Assembly: GCF_002205895.1 (NCBI RefSeq)
Contig: NZ_NJDE01000025.1
Coordinates: 62,001 to 126,000 of the forward strand
Direction of reading: 5' to 3'
Length of the DNA stretch: 64,000 bases
From: Saccharibacillus sp. O23
Lineage (GTDB): Bacteria > Bacillota > Bacilli > Paenibacillales > Paenibacillaceae
Made by a program: the position numbers and the translations under genes. Each line of letters opens with the position of its first letter. Positions within the stretch are counted from its first letter, which is position 1. The notes beneath the pieces were generated by a model, which did no database searches, was not told the origin of the DNA, and saw only the letters and a list, made by a program, of their open reading frames with translations. Below, one piece after another: positions 33,929 to 42,425 of the stretch.

Positions 33929-35008
33929 TCACGATTTTTCGCCGCGCCAATTTTTCGGATTGAGCCAGTGCGTCCACGGTTTGCCTTCTCCGCGATCGCC
34001 TTCTCCGTAATGTTCGACCAGCCGATTGAGCCGCTCCAGCTGGTAGCCGTACGCATGGATCTCCGCGGCCACGATCGACAGGCGCATCGTGCTGTCTTCG
34101 CGCTGTTCCATATACTCCTGCATCGCCCGAGCGAACCGTTCGTTCTCTTCCTCCAGATTCTGCCACGGTTCGTCGTCGCGTTTCAGTTTGCCTTCGAATT
34201 TCAACAGCACGTGTTCATGGTATTTGACCATATACTCGAGCTGTTGATCGAACAATTGGTCGAGCGGCAGGGTTCGGGAAGCCGGGAAATAATGCTCTTC
34301 TACCGCTTCCACGACCTCGCTTCCTTTGCGCAGCGTTCGCAGCATCTGTTTGTAGACGACCAGATGGCGGCTCTCCGTGTAAGAAGGACGTTTGCGTTTG
34401 TGCTGGTCTTCTTCGAGCAGATTGTATTTGTCCGCCAACGATTGGATCGAACCTTCCAGCTCTTTTTGCTGATCGCGGAACACGTTCTCTTTGATCTCGT
34501 CGGAGACGGCCGTTCGCATCAGCAGCGAGAGCTGATTGAACGTCGATTGGATCTGCCCCAAGAATTGGCTTCTGGGATTGGGCGGGAGCACCACTACATT
34601 GACGATGAACGCGGAAAAAATACCGACGACGTTGATCAGGAAACGGTTCAGCGCAAAGTCCCATTGTCCCGAAGCTTCCATGACGGAGATGACCGTGACC
34701 AACGTCAGACCGATCGTATCGGCGCGTTTCATTTTCAGACAGATCATGATCACGACGATGCAGGTCAAGCCTACCGCGATCGGTTCATGGGACAACAGAC
34801 GCCCCGCCGCCACCGCGATCACCGCGCCCAGCGTATTGGTGAGCAGTTGATCGAGAAAATACGTCCATGATTTGTAGATCGTCGGCTGCATGGCAAAAAT
34901 GGCCGCGATCGCGGCAATTACGGGCGGCGTCAGGTTGAGCAGCATGGTCAGGTATAAAGCCAGGGTTACCGCGATCCCCGTTTTCAGCATACGCGCGCCG
35001 AAATTCAA
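33929..35008 (-). CDS. aromatic acid exporter family / FUSC-like membrane protein (YqjA-type)
   Basis: Membrane protein of 359 residues. Five or six hydrophobic segments fill residues 8-150, including the conserved LTPPVIAAIAAIFAMQPTIYKSW region. A long helical cytosolic domain (about 150-359) follows. The layout matches the ArAE/DUF939 proteins such as Bacillus YqjA, which are presumed efflux components. Start is TTG 35008, preceded by AAGGAGGAATCGGC. A possible promoter, TTGCGC-18-TATACT, lies at about 35163-35134 just below a terminator-like hairpin (see 35164-35203). Confidence 0.85.
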   Translation of the reverse strand: MNFGARMLKTGIAVTLALYLTMLLNLTPPVIAAIAAIFAMQPTIYKSWTYFLDQLLTNTLGAVIAVAAGRLLSHEPIAVGLTCIVVIMICLKMKRADTIGLTLVTVISVMEASGQWDFALNRFLINVVGIFSAFIVNVVVLPPNPRSQFLGQIQSTFNQLSLLMRTAVSDEIKENVFRDQQKELEGSIQSLADKYNLLEEDQHKRKRPSYTESRHLVVYKQMLRTLRKGSEVVEAVEEHYFPASRTLPLDQLFDQQLEYMVKYHEHVLLKFEGKLKRDDEPWQNLEEENERFARAMQEYMEQREDSTMRLSIVAAEIHAYGYQLERLNRLVEHYGEGDRGEGKPWTHWLNPKNWRGEKS

Positions 35009-35163
35009 GCCGATTCCTCCTTTGTTCGTTCGGACTTTCTCTCCGCGAAAAAGCCCGCTTTCGTTTTTCGTTTTCCAATATTACCCGTTTGTACCGCGAA
35101 ACTACGCAGCGCCCGGATCGAAAGCTTGATTTCTAAGTATAACCGCTGCGCGATATCCGGCGC

Positions 35164-35203
35164 AAAAAAAGGGACCGCCGGGCGATTTTCTCGCCGACGG
35201 TCC
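35164..35203 (-). terminator. terminator or attenuator upstream of the exporter gene
   Basis: Reverse-strand stem GGACCGTCGGCGA (35203-35191) with TCGCCCGGCGGTCC (35185-35172), then C and seven T. No complete gene on this strand ends above it, so it would act on a short leader or small RNA arising around 35290. Confidence 0.75.
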
Positions 35204-35353
35204 AAGATATATATTCCAAAGGGGGTTGTATTCATAGATTACCCCGCAAAGATTAAGAGGAGCTGAAAAACAGATTTCAGTTGTGTTACAATGAGTTGCC
35301 GAATGTTTCAACGCGCGTCATGTTTTTATTTGCGATCGAAAGGAACGAAAACG

Positions 35354-36109
35354 TTGGATCAGAAAACTTCCATTTACGAAACGATCGAACTCTGCCTGTT
35401 GGCCGGGAAAATCATGCTTCAGAGCGGCGCCGAGACCTACCGGGTCGAAGACACGATGGTACGGATCGCGACCGCGTTCGGACTGACGGAAAGCCACAGC
35501 TACGTCACGCCGACCGCCTTGATCTTCTCGACCAGCGGCGAGCAGCCCGCCAAGCTGATCCGGATCGAAGAGCGGACGACCGATCTGCACAAGATCGCCG
35601 AAGTCAATTCCATTTCGCGCCGCATCGCGCTCGGCGAGCTGTCCGCGCCCGAAGCCAAAGCGCTGCTGCTCAAGGCCGGAGCCGCTTCGTTCAATTATAA
35701 ACTGCCCGTACAGATTCTCGCGGCCGCGCTGACCAGCGCGTGCTTCCTGATCATGTTCGGCGGTATCTGGTACGATTTCGCGGCCGCGTTCATCGCGGGC
35801 GGCGCGGGGTTCGCCGCTTCGGTCTACCTGCACCGGATCGTGCAGGTCAAGTTCTTCGCGGAATTCTCCGCCGCGCTGCTCGTCGGCCTGCTCGGACTGC
35901 TGTTCGTCTGGGCCGGACTGGGCCGCGAGTTCGACCGGATCGCCGTCGGTTCGGTCATGCCGCTCGTGCCGGGACTGCTGATCACGAACGCGATCCGCGA
36001 CCTGATGGCCGGCCATCTCGTGTCGGGCATCTCCAAAGGCGCCGACGCCTGCTTGACCGCGTTCGCGATCGGGGCCGGAATCGCCGTCGCGATCATCTTT
36101 TTCCATTAG
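35354..36109 (+). CDS. ThrE-type exporter, large subunit (YjjP-like)
   Basis: Membrane protein of 251 residues for threonine/serine or related small-molecule export, the DUF1212 half of a split ThrE system. The family opening ETIELCLLAGKIMLQSGAETYRVEDTM is visible around residues 8-34, followed by five membrane helices. I chose TTG 35354 after AAAGGAA because homologues begin at this point; ATG 35291 would add 21 unconserved residues. The small-subunit gene begins 13 bp downstream. Confidence 0.9.
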   Translation: MDQKTSIYETIELCLLAGKIMLQSGAETYRVEDTMVRIATAFGLTESHSYVTPTALIFSTSGEQPAKLIRIEERTTDLHKIAEVNSISRRIALGELSAPEAKALLLKAGAASFNYKLPVQILAAALTSACFLIMFGGIWYDFAAAFIAGGAGFAASVYLHRIVQVKFFAEFSAALLVGLLGLLFVWAGLGREFDRIAVGSVMPLVPGLLITNAIRDLMAGHLVSGISKGADACLTAFAIGAGIAVAIIFFH

Positions 36110-36122
36110 GAGGACAACGTTT

Positions 36123-36545
36123 ATGTGGGCTCATTTTCTGACCAGCTTCTTCGCCGCCTCTTCGTTCGTCATCCTGTTCAACGCCCCGAAGAAATCGCTG
36201 CTGCAATGCGGGCTTGTCGGCATGCTCGGCTGGGTGCTCTACGTGGCCGTGCGCGGCGAGATCGGCGAAGCGCCCGCCACGCTGGCCGCTTCGCTGCTCG
36301 TCGGCATTCTGTGCCAGTTGTTCGCGAAGATCTACCGTACGCCGGTCATCATCTTCAGCGTCGCGGGCGTGATTCCGCTCGTTCCGGGCGGCATGGCTTA
36401 TAACGCCATGCGGCGTTTCGTCGAGAACCAGTACGACCAAGCGCTTCAGATCGGCGCGCAGACCTTGATGATCGCCGGCGCGATCGCCGCCGGTCTGGTG
36501 CTGTCCGAAGTACTGAACCAGATGATGCGGCCGAAAAAAATATGA
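36123..36545 (+). CDS. ThrE-type exporter, small subunit (YjjB-like)
   Basis: Membrane protein of 140 residues with four helices, the DUF3815 half of the split ThrE exporter. The conserved FSVAGVIPLVPGGMAYN motif lies near residues 79-96. ATG follows AGGAGGACAACG and is 13 bp from the stop of the large subunit, so the two are co-expressed. The family in Enterobacteria (YjjPB) exports succinate, while ThrE exports threonine; the substrate here is open. Confidence 0.9.
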   Translation: MWAHFLTSFFAASSFVILFNAPKKSLLQCGLVGMLGWVLYVAVRGEIGEAPATLAASLLVGILCQLFAKIYRTPVIIFSVAGVIPLVPGGMAYNAMRRFVENQYDQALQIGAQTLMIAGAIAAGLVLSEVLNQMMRPKKI

Positions 36546-36581
36546 TCGGCGAAGAAGCCGTACAGCTTCGAAGGAACGAAC

Positions 36582-36616
36582 AAAACCGCCCCGCGGATCT
36601 TCTGCGAGGCGGTTTT
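36582..36616. terminator. bidirectional terminator
   Basis: AAAACCGCC (36582-36590) pairs with GGCGGTTTT (36608-36616), between convergent genes. Confidence 0.75.
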
Positions 36617-36688
36617 CGATATGCAGATAACGCGAAGCTCGGGTAAGGTTAACGATACCCGTGCAGCACTAAGCGTCGAACGTTCCGT

Positions 36689-37573
36689 TTACGCTTCGCC
36701 CCGCGCCAATATTCCGATCAGTTCGGGAAGCCAATCGTCCAGCTCGCGGAAAACGAATCCCGCTTTTTCGGCGCGCGACAGATCCATCGCCCAATCTTCC
36801 GGAACGCCGAAAGGAGAAGTCTCGCTTTCCGGGCCTTCCGGCAGGACGATCGCTTGACCGCCCGTCTCGCGATCGATCGCCGCGATCAGTTCGCGAAGTC
36901 TCGGCTTGCCGACCGAAGAAGCGTTGAACGGTCCCGTAACGTCGCTCCCGCCTAACCATTCGAGGAAATCCGCCGCTTCCCGCTCATGGATGAAGCACAT
37001 GCGCGCGTCGGTATTCGGCATGACGAACGACACGCCGCTTTTGATCCGGTCCACATGGAAATGCAGCCGTTTGGTGTAATCGTTCGGCCCCAACACGATC
37101 GGGAATCGCGCGGCAGCCGCCGGGAACGGCGCTTCCCGAAACAAAACGGCTTCCGCCTGCGCTTTGCCTTCGCCGTACGGCACTTTGCCTACCGGACTCG
37201 GCGGTACTTCGAGCGCGGCGGTATCGACGTCGATTTCCCGATGTTCGGCCGAGCCCGGTTCGTAGACCGACAGGCTGGACGTCAATACGTAACGGCCGAC
37301 CTTGCCCGTAAATACCCGGATCGCCGCACGCGCTTCGTCCGCCGTATAACAGATATTGTCGTAAACGACGTCCCAAGAACGTCCTTGAACCGCAGCTTCC
37401 AGCGCCGTTTCGTCCGTACGGTCCACACGCAGGCGCTCCACGCGATCTCCGAAAGAATCTTCCGTCAGGCCTCGCGTCGCGAGCGTCACGGAGTGCCCCG
37501 CTTCAAGCAGTTTTTCAACCAGGTCTTTGCCGAAAAAACGCGTTCCGCCCAACACCAGCACATTTTGCGTCAT
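36689..37573 (-). CDS. NAD-dependent epimerase/dehydratase family protein (extended SDR)
   Basis: Rossmann-fold protein of 294 residues. The nucleotide loop is VLVLGGTRFFGKDLVEKL, with the GGTRFFG form typical of atypical or isoflavone-reductase-like SDRs. An SSLSVYEPG segment could hold the Tyr, although the usual YxxxK is seen only as YGEGKAQAE. I chose ATG 37573 after GAGGAGGACC; the frame runs on upstream across the promoter of the next gene. It is convergent with the exporter pair. The substrate is unknown. Confidence 0.88.
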   Translation of the reverse strand: MTQNVLVLGGTRFFGKDLVEKLLEAGHSVTLATRGLTEDSFGDRVERLRVDRTDETALEAAVQGRSWDVVYDNICYTADEARAAIRVFTGKVGRYVLTSSLSVYEPGSAEHREIDVDTAALEVPPSPVGKVPYGEGKAQAEAVLFREAPFPAAAARFPIVLGPNDYTKRLHFHVDRIKSGVSFVMPNTDARMCFIHEREAADFLEWLGGSDVTGPFNASSVGKPRLRELIAAIDRETGGQAIVLPEGPESETSPFGVPEDWAMDLSRAEKAGFVFRELDDWLPELIGILARGEA

Positions 37574-37720
37574 TATGTAGGTCCTCCTCTTCGTCGGCCA
37601 AAAGGTCGCTGCAACTTTTCTTTTACGTAGAACAGCATATACGAATCCGCTTGCGAATAAAACCCCGCTTCCGGCAAATCCGGCGATCTCCTCGTCTTTT
37701 CGCGATGGCGAAAGGATTGT

Positions 37721-37726
37721 TATAAT
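37721..37726 (+). promoter_or_regulatory. -10 promoter element
   Basis: Perfect TATAAT 32 bp before the start of the following small gene. No convincing -35 is seen. An ATG inside this hexamer is therefore unlikely to be the start. Confidence 0.55.
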
Positions 37727-37757
37727 GAAAGAACGTTTGAAGAAAAGAGGGAATTTC

Positions 37758-38069
37758 ATGGCATTCGGAATCGACAGGCAAGAACTCTCCCGCTGGAAAG
37801 AAGCCGTGGAGCGGGGCGAGATCGCGTATTTGACCCATTTCTGGCTCGACCCCCGGTTTCCCGGCGTCACGTCGGTCACCAAGGTCGGCTGCTCCGATCT
37901 GGATCGCTTGGCGGATTGGTGCCGGGACAACGGGCTTAACCCCGCTTATATCCATCGCCGCGACCGCTATCCGCACTTCGATCTGATCGGGCCGAAACAA
38001 GCCGAGATCCTGCGGCGGGAAGGCTTGACCGATCAACTTCGCCGGTTCGTGGAACGGGGCCGCCTATAA
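37758..38069 (+). CDS. small conserved protein, YneQ-like
   Basis: Soluble protein of 103 residues. Conserved-looking blocks are ELSRWKEAVERGEIAYLTH, DPRFPGVTSVTKVGCSDL and YPHFDLIGPKQAEIL. They resemble the Bacillus YneQ group of unknown function, recalled rather than checked. ATG 37758 has GAGGGAA five bases upstream, and TATAAT is well placed before it. It is followed by an AEC transporter gene 115 bp downstream. Confidence 0.75.
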   Translation: MAFGIDRQELSRWKEAVERGEIAYLTHFWLDPRFPGVTSVTKVGCSDLDRLADWCRDNGLNPAYIHRRDRYPHFDLIGPKQAEILRREGLTDQLRRFVERGRL

Positions 38070-38184
38070 ACGGATAGGCAGCGCATATTGGACGCTCGGA
38101 GCCTCAGACTGTAAAGTAAAAGGCATTACACCGGAACCCGGCGGAATTTCCCCGTCCGCCGCCGGCTGCCGAAGGATGGTTGCC

Positions 38185-39111
38185 ATGCTGCTCGCTTTGT
38201 TTGCCACGTTCTATCATGTATTCGTGCCGCTGTCTTTTCCCGTGCTCGCCGGCATTCTGCTTCGGCGCTTCAAAGGACTCGACACGAAGCCGCTATCCCT
38301 ATTGTCGCTGTATCTGCTGAGTCCGGCCATTCTGTTCACCACGCTGACGAATGCGCGCGTGACCGCGGACGACGTCGGGATCACGGTCGCGTTCAGCTTG
38401 ATCAATCTGTTGGCCATGTGGGGCGTATCCCTGCTGCTGGGTCGGCTGCTCCGACTCGGCGACGCGGAACGATCGGGATTGACGCTGGTCGCTTCGTTTA
38501 CCAACTGCGTCAATTACGGTCTTCCGCTCGTGCTGCTGGCGTTCGGACAGGCCGGACTCGACAAAGCCGCGGTCTACGTGGTCTTGCAGATCATCATCGT
38601 CAATACGGTCGGCGTCTTCTTCGCGGCCCGTTCGCAATTCTCCGCCCGCCGGGCAGCCCTTGCCGTGCTGAAGCTGCCTTCGTTGTACGTCGCCGTATTC
38701 GCCGTTCTGCTGCGCTTGACCGAAATCACGCTGCCTCCGCCGATGTGGACCGGCGTCAACCTGCTGGCCGACGCCTATTCCCCGGTCGTGCTGGTGATCC
38801 TCGGCGCGCAGATGATCGGAGCCGCTCCGGGCGAATGGCAGCCGAATCTGCAAAAAGCGTTCCGCGCCGGTCTGGCGCTGCGCTTGGCCGTCGCTCCGCT
38901 GCTCAGTTGGCTGATCCTGCTGCTGCTCGGCGCCGATCCGCTGCTGCTCGGCGTGCTGCTCGTGCTCGCGTCCATGCCGACGGCGGTCAACGCGGTCATT
39001 CTGGCCGAACAGTTCGGCGCGTCGCCCAAATTCGTTTCCCGCTGCATCTTATGGACGACGTTGGCGTCGTTCCTCGTCCTTCCTCTGCTGTTGGTATGGA
39101 CGATGCCTTAA
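38185..39111 (+). CDS. AEC family transporter (auxin efflux carrier-like)
   Basis: Membrane carrier of 308 residues with about ten helices and the two-repeat layout of the AEC/PIN-like family. Conserved features are the FTNCVNYGLPLVLLAFG segment near the centre of the first half and the SMPTAVNAVILAEQFG segment in the second. I chose ATG 38185, eight bases after GAAGGA. Family members carry malate, malonate or auxin-like acids. It is probably a separate unit from the small upstream gene, and it has its own terminator. Confidence 0.9.
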   Translation: MLLALFATFYHVFVPLSFPVLAGILLRRFKGLDTKPLSLLSLYLLSPAILFTTLTNARVTADDVGITVAFSLINLLAMWGVSLLLGRLLRLGDAERSGLTLVASFTNCVNYGLPLVLLAFGQAGLDKAAVYVVLQIIIVNTVGVFFAARSQFSARRAALAVLKLPSLYVAVFAVLLRLTEITLPPPMWTGVNLLADAYSPVVLVILGAQMIGAAPGEWQPNLQKAFRAGLALRLAVAPLLSWLILLLLGADPLLLGVLLVLASMPTAVNAVILAEQFGASPKFVSRCILWTTLASFLVLPLLLVWTMP

Positions 39112-39134
39112 CGCCTTTTTATCGTCGAAAAAAG

Positions 39135-39181
39135 AAAAGCCTTCCGCCTTTCCCGTTCGACAGGGAAAGCGGAGGGCTTTT
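39135..39181. terminator. bidirectional terminator
   Basis: AAAAGCCTTCCGCCTTTCCC (39135-39154) pairs with 39163-39181, one bulge, between convergent genes. Confidence 0.85.
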
Positions 39182-39207
39182 CGTTTGGGCTCGGCCGAAA
39201 ATTCGGC

Positions 39208-40272
39208 TTATACGTAATAAGGGCGGACGCAGACCGGTTTGGACACGCTAACGCTGTTGCCCGTGGACGTCAGGCGGCCGGTGGCTTTGTCCACCTTGAA
39301 CACGACGATATTGTTGGCGTCGCGGTTCGCGGCAAGCAGGTGGTCGCCGCTCGGCGTCAACGCGAAATGACGCGGATGTCCGCCTTCGGTCGATACGTGT
39401 TCGACCAGCGACAGTTTCTCCGCAGCTTCGTCGAACGCGTAGACGACGATGCTGTCATGACCGCGGTTGGCGCCGTAGACGAAACGTCCGTCCGCGGATA
39501 CCGCGATCTCGGAGCAGCCGTTTTCTCCCGTATAGTCGGAAGGAAGCGTAGGCACGACTTCGATTTCGCTCAGCGTGCCGACTTCCGCGTCGTAACGGTA
39601 CGAAGCGATCGTCGAGTTCAGCTCGTTGATCACGAACGCGAATTTGCCGCTCGGATGGAACGCGAGATGGCGAGGGCCTGCGCCTTTTGCCGCATGCGTG
39701 TCGCCGTGAGGAACCAAGCGTCCCGCTTCGCGGTCGATCGAATACGTGCGGATCAAGTCGAGACCCAAATCTTGCACCAACAAGAATTTTTCGTCCGGGC
39801 TGAAGAATGCGGAGTGGACGTGCGAAGTCTCTCCTTCCGCCGAACGGTGCGTCTGCACGTCGAGCAGTTCGCCGACATGCCCGTTGTCTTTGAGCGAGAC
39901 CAGACCGGCGCTGCCGCCGTGGTAACTGGATACGATCAAAAATTTATTTTCCGAGTCCCGCTGCACATGGCAGGTCGTCGTTGGAGTGGTATTCGTGCGG
40001 TTGAACCGGGTCAAGGTGCCGTCTTGGTCGAAACGGATCATCATGACTTCGCCGCCTTTGGCGCTTCCGTCCGTCGGCTCCGTTTCGCCGATCGCGTAAA
40101 TATGCGAGTTGGCGACGTCCACGTTGAGGAATGTCGGGTTCTTCAGACCCGAAGTCTGGTCCAGCAGCTTCAAGGTGCTTTCTTTTTCGTCGAATTCGTA
40201 CGTATATACGCCGCTTGTCGCGGATTCGGCATACGAGCCGACGAAAACGAACATTTTTTGCTCTTGTGTCAT
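39208..40272 (-). CDS. pgl: lactonase family beta-propeller (6-phosphogluconolactonase-like, YkgB)
   Basis: Seven-bladed propeller of 354 residues. The conserved surface motifs of the YkgB/Pgl family are visible: FVGSYA at the N-terminus, HVHSAFFSPDEKFLLVQDLG, GPRHLAFHPSGKFAFVINEL (each quoted within its blade), and GGHPRHFALTPSGDHLLAANRD. It likely hydrolyses 6-phosphogluconolactone in the oxidative pentose-phosphate pathway. ATG follows AGGAGGAATAG. Some homologues act on other lactones, so the symbol is provisional. Confidence 0.88.
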   Translation of the reverse strand: MTQEQKMFVFVGSYAESATSGVYTYEFDEKESTLKLLDQTSGLKNPTFLNVDVANSHIYAIGETEPTDGSAKGGEVMMIRFDQDGTLTRFNRTNTTPTTTCHVQRDSENKFLIVSSYHGGSAGLVSLKDNGHVGELLDVQTHRSAEGETSHVHSAFFSPDEKFLLVQDLGLDLIRTYSIDREAGRLVPHGDTHAAKGAGPRHLAFHPSGKFAFVINELNSTIASYRYDAEVGTLSEIEVVPTLPSDYTGENGCSEIAVSADGRFVYGANRGHDSIVVYAFDEAAEKLSLVEHVSTEGGHPRHFALTPSGDHLLAANRDANNIVVFKVDKATGRLTSTGNSVSVSKPVCVRPYYV

Positions 40273-40360
40273 GTCTATTCCTCCTGATCCTCATTCGCCG
40301 CTCGTCAAACGAGCGATATGGCTCAATTATATCGTAATGCCGAGCAAATCCCAAGCGAAA

Positions 40361-40394
40361 GCGGCCGAACCGGCAATTCCTCCGATTCGGCCGC
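40361..40394 (-). terminator. possible terminator upstream of pgl-side gap, for the DJ-1 gene
   Basis: GCGGCCGAA (40361-40369) pairs perfectly with TTCGGCCGC (40386-40394). On the reverse strand it is followed by TTTCGCTT, a weak T-run, after the DJ-1/PfpI gene. Confidence 0.5.
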
Positions 40395-40453
40395 ATATGA
40401 GCAAGATCTTAGGGCTCCTCTCGGAGCGCTTCCGATTCTTACGATTCAGAACT

Positions 40454-41089
40454 TTACACCGCGACTCCGGCGTCATGCAGAATCTCTTGCTTCGCTTCGA
40501 CTTTGCGTTCCGCTACTTTGGAATCGGATTTGCCGGATTCGACAGGCGGCAGGAAGAACTTGAAGAATCGTACCGTTTCTTCGTAATCCGCTTCGTCGCG
40601 ATAAATACCGGTCAGACGTCCCAACTCCAACGCGAAATCGACATAACCGTAAGCTTGCGCAGTAACCAGCCCTCCGTCGGCCACGACGGGCAGATCGACC
40701 CGATCGCCTGCGACGACGTCGCTTCCTGCCGGCAGCGGAGACGTATACTTGCGTCCGCGCGCCAAGCCCGCTTCCAACGCCAGCAGCGAGCCCGAGCAGA
40801 TCGCGCCCACTTTTCCGCCGCACGCTTGCACGGCTTTGAGCAGATTCTCCACTTCGCTCAGGCGGGAGATCTGCTTCAGGTCTCCGCCCGGCACGATAAA
40901 CAGGTCGACGGCGCATGCCTCTACCCGCTCGATCGTCGTATGCGGAACGATTCGGAAGCCTTCCTGCGAAACCACAGGCTCGGGAGACAAGCCGACCGTG
41001 ACGATTTCTCCTGCCGTCTTCATAAGGTTTGCCGCCAGTACGACCTCGAATTGGGCAAAATCGTTATATACCAAGATGTAAGTTTTCAT
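40454..41089 (-). CDS. DJ-1/PfpI family protein
   Basis: Class-I glutamine amidotransferase-like protein of 211 residues. The reactive Cys lies in the nucleophile elbow GAICSGSLLALEAG. It has no His of the PfpI-type triad that I can place with certainty. The FIVPGGDLKQIS stretch supplies the conserved Gly-Gly. The C-terminal 25 residues are charged and probably disordered. Members act as glyoxalases, chaperones or regulators. It is a single gene. Short GGTTATG/CATAACC repeats lie in the 41100-41170 promoter region. Confidence 0.85.
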   Translation of the reverse strand: MKTYILVYNDFAQFEVVLAANLMKTAGEIVTVGLSPEPVVSQEGFRIVPHTTIERVEACAVDLFIVPGGDLKQISRLSEVENLLKAVQACGGKVGAICSGSLLALEAGLARGRKYTSPLPAGSDVVAGDRVDLPVVADGGLVTAQAYGYVDFALELGRLTGIYRDEADYEETVRFFKFFLPPVESGKSDSKVAERKVEAKQEILHDAGVAV

Positions 41090-41226
41090 TCTTGCTCTTC
41101 CCCCTCAGGTTATGCTGCAAAGCTTTTTCAAGCACGAGCCGAAAAACCTCTACCTGAGACATAACCCGAAAAAGAAGCGGACGAATCGCCATTCAAAAAT
41201 TTGTCATAAATAACTCTAAAAAGGGA

Positions 41227-42180
41227 TTATAAGGCACCGAACCAAGACGGCGAATCTTCGGAAAATCCTTCATGGTCGCGAGCCAAACGTTCAAGACAGG
41301 CAATCGCCTCGTCCAGCTTCTCCGGCGTTTCGTCCAGAGCGTGCGCAATCAGCGACAGCGCGCCGGAAGCCGCGTAAAGCGAATACAATTTCCAAAACTC
41401 GGCTTCCGGTTCCTGCCCTCCGTGATAGCCGAGAATCTGACCCGTGCAGAATACCGGACTCAGGTTTCGACCGCATGAGCCGAGCATCGCGAACTCGTAT
41501 ACGGGATCGCCCCAATCGAAATGTCCGAATCCCACAACGCCGGCCAGACGGCCGCTTTTGACGATCAGATTCGAAGGCAGATAACGGCCGTGCCGGAACA
41601 CCGAAGGCCGATCGTCGACGAGCGCCAGCCCGCTTTTGACCTTGCGGACCGCCGCTCGCGCGCAATCCGGCAGCCCGTTCGCCGATTCGATTCTCGCCAA
41701 TGTTCGGGTCGCGCAGCGGCGATAACGTTCCGCCCAAGGTTCGAGTTCTTCGGGCGCGTCGTAACCGCCGATTCGCCGCAGCTCTTCGCCCGCTTGTATG
41801 CCGACCCGAAGCTGCTGAGGCTTCGACGCTTCCGGGAGCGCCCGGACCGCGTTTTCTCCCTCTATGTACGACAGCAATTGAAAATACAGACGGCCCGCCT
41901 CCCACTGTCCCATCGCGATCGGACGCGAACAATGCACGCTGATCGACTGCATCCGGTGCAGCGCTTCGAATTCCGCCTTTTTGGACGCAAAGGACGATTC
42001 GTCGAACAAACGCAGCAGATAAGAGGCGTCGTATCCGTAGAAATGTACCCGATACTTGCGCTCTCCGGATTCGCCTTCGAAGATGGGATAGGCTTCGAGG
42101 ATCTGTCCGAGCGGAGCGATCGTTCTTCCCTCCAGCTCCGGATCTTCCTTCGTTCCGTTGTTTTTCCCCTCGTTGTTCAA
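41227..42180 (-). CDS. aminoglycoside phosphotransferase-fold protein lacking catalytic aspartates (pseudokinase)
   Basis: APH/choline-kinase-fold protein of 317 residues. TTG 42180 has GGGAGG seven bases upstream. The usual catalytic loop HGDxxxxN reads H197-G-R-Y-L-P-S-N204, so Asp is replaced by Arg. The usual Mg-binding Asp of the ID/DFG-like motif is Gly217 in GVVGFGHFDWGDP, although the following WGDP is kept. The N-lobe has the substrate-coordinating motif YLLRLFDE and ends in SRPIAMG. Family enzymes of this kind normally phosphorylate antibiotics or small metabolites; loss of both residues argues for a binding or regulatory role. It follows a terminator, so it is its own unit. Confidence 0.85.
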   Translation of the reverse strand: MNNEGKNNGTKEDPELEGRTIAPLGQILEAYPIFEGESGERKYRVHFYGYDASYLLRLFDESSFASKKAEFEALHRMQSISVHCSRPIAMGQWEAGRLYFQLLSYIEGENAVRALPEASKPQQLRVGIQAGEELRRIGGYDAPEELEPWAERYRRCATRTLARIESANGLPDCARAAVRKVKSGLALVDDRPSVFRHGRYLPSNLIVKSGRLAGVVGFGHFDWGDPVYEFAMLGSCGRNLSPVFCTGQILGYHGGQEPEAEFWKLYSLYAASGALSLIAHALDETPEKLDEAIACLERLARDHEGFSEDSPSWFGAL

Positions 42181-42335
42181 ACGTGTTCCTCCCTTCCGGT
42201 TCCGTTTTGTCCGTGTTCGCGCTTTCCGCTTTTTCCGAAATAATAGATTGTGCTTGATTATACGCCGAAAAAAAACCTTTTTGAAGGCAATTAGAGGAAA
42301 TCGCTGCTGAAAAGACATAAAAACCGTTAAAACGA

Positions 42336-42373
42336 CAAAACGAGAGACAAACCGATATCGGTTCGTCTCTCGT
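42336..42373 (-). terminator. strong terminator
   Basis: ACGAGAGACAAACCGAT (42340-42356) pairs with ATCGGTTCGTCTCTCGT (42357-42373) with one mismatch and no separate loop beyond the AT centre. On the reverse strand it is followed by TTTGTCGTTTT. Confidence 0.75.
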
Positions 42374-42425
42374 TGTTTCCCATCATATCGGCTTTGTACA
42401 AGGGCGTCAACCCTTATTCGCCATT

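Noticed and set aside
35005-35235. 76-codon reverse frame upstream of the exporter, as a full gene.
   Set aside because: It reads straight through the terminator stem and overlaps the exporter's start; only its first codons could be a leader peptide, reported as a finding.
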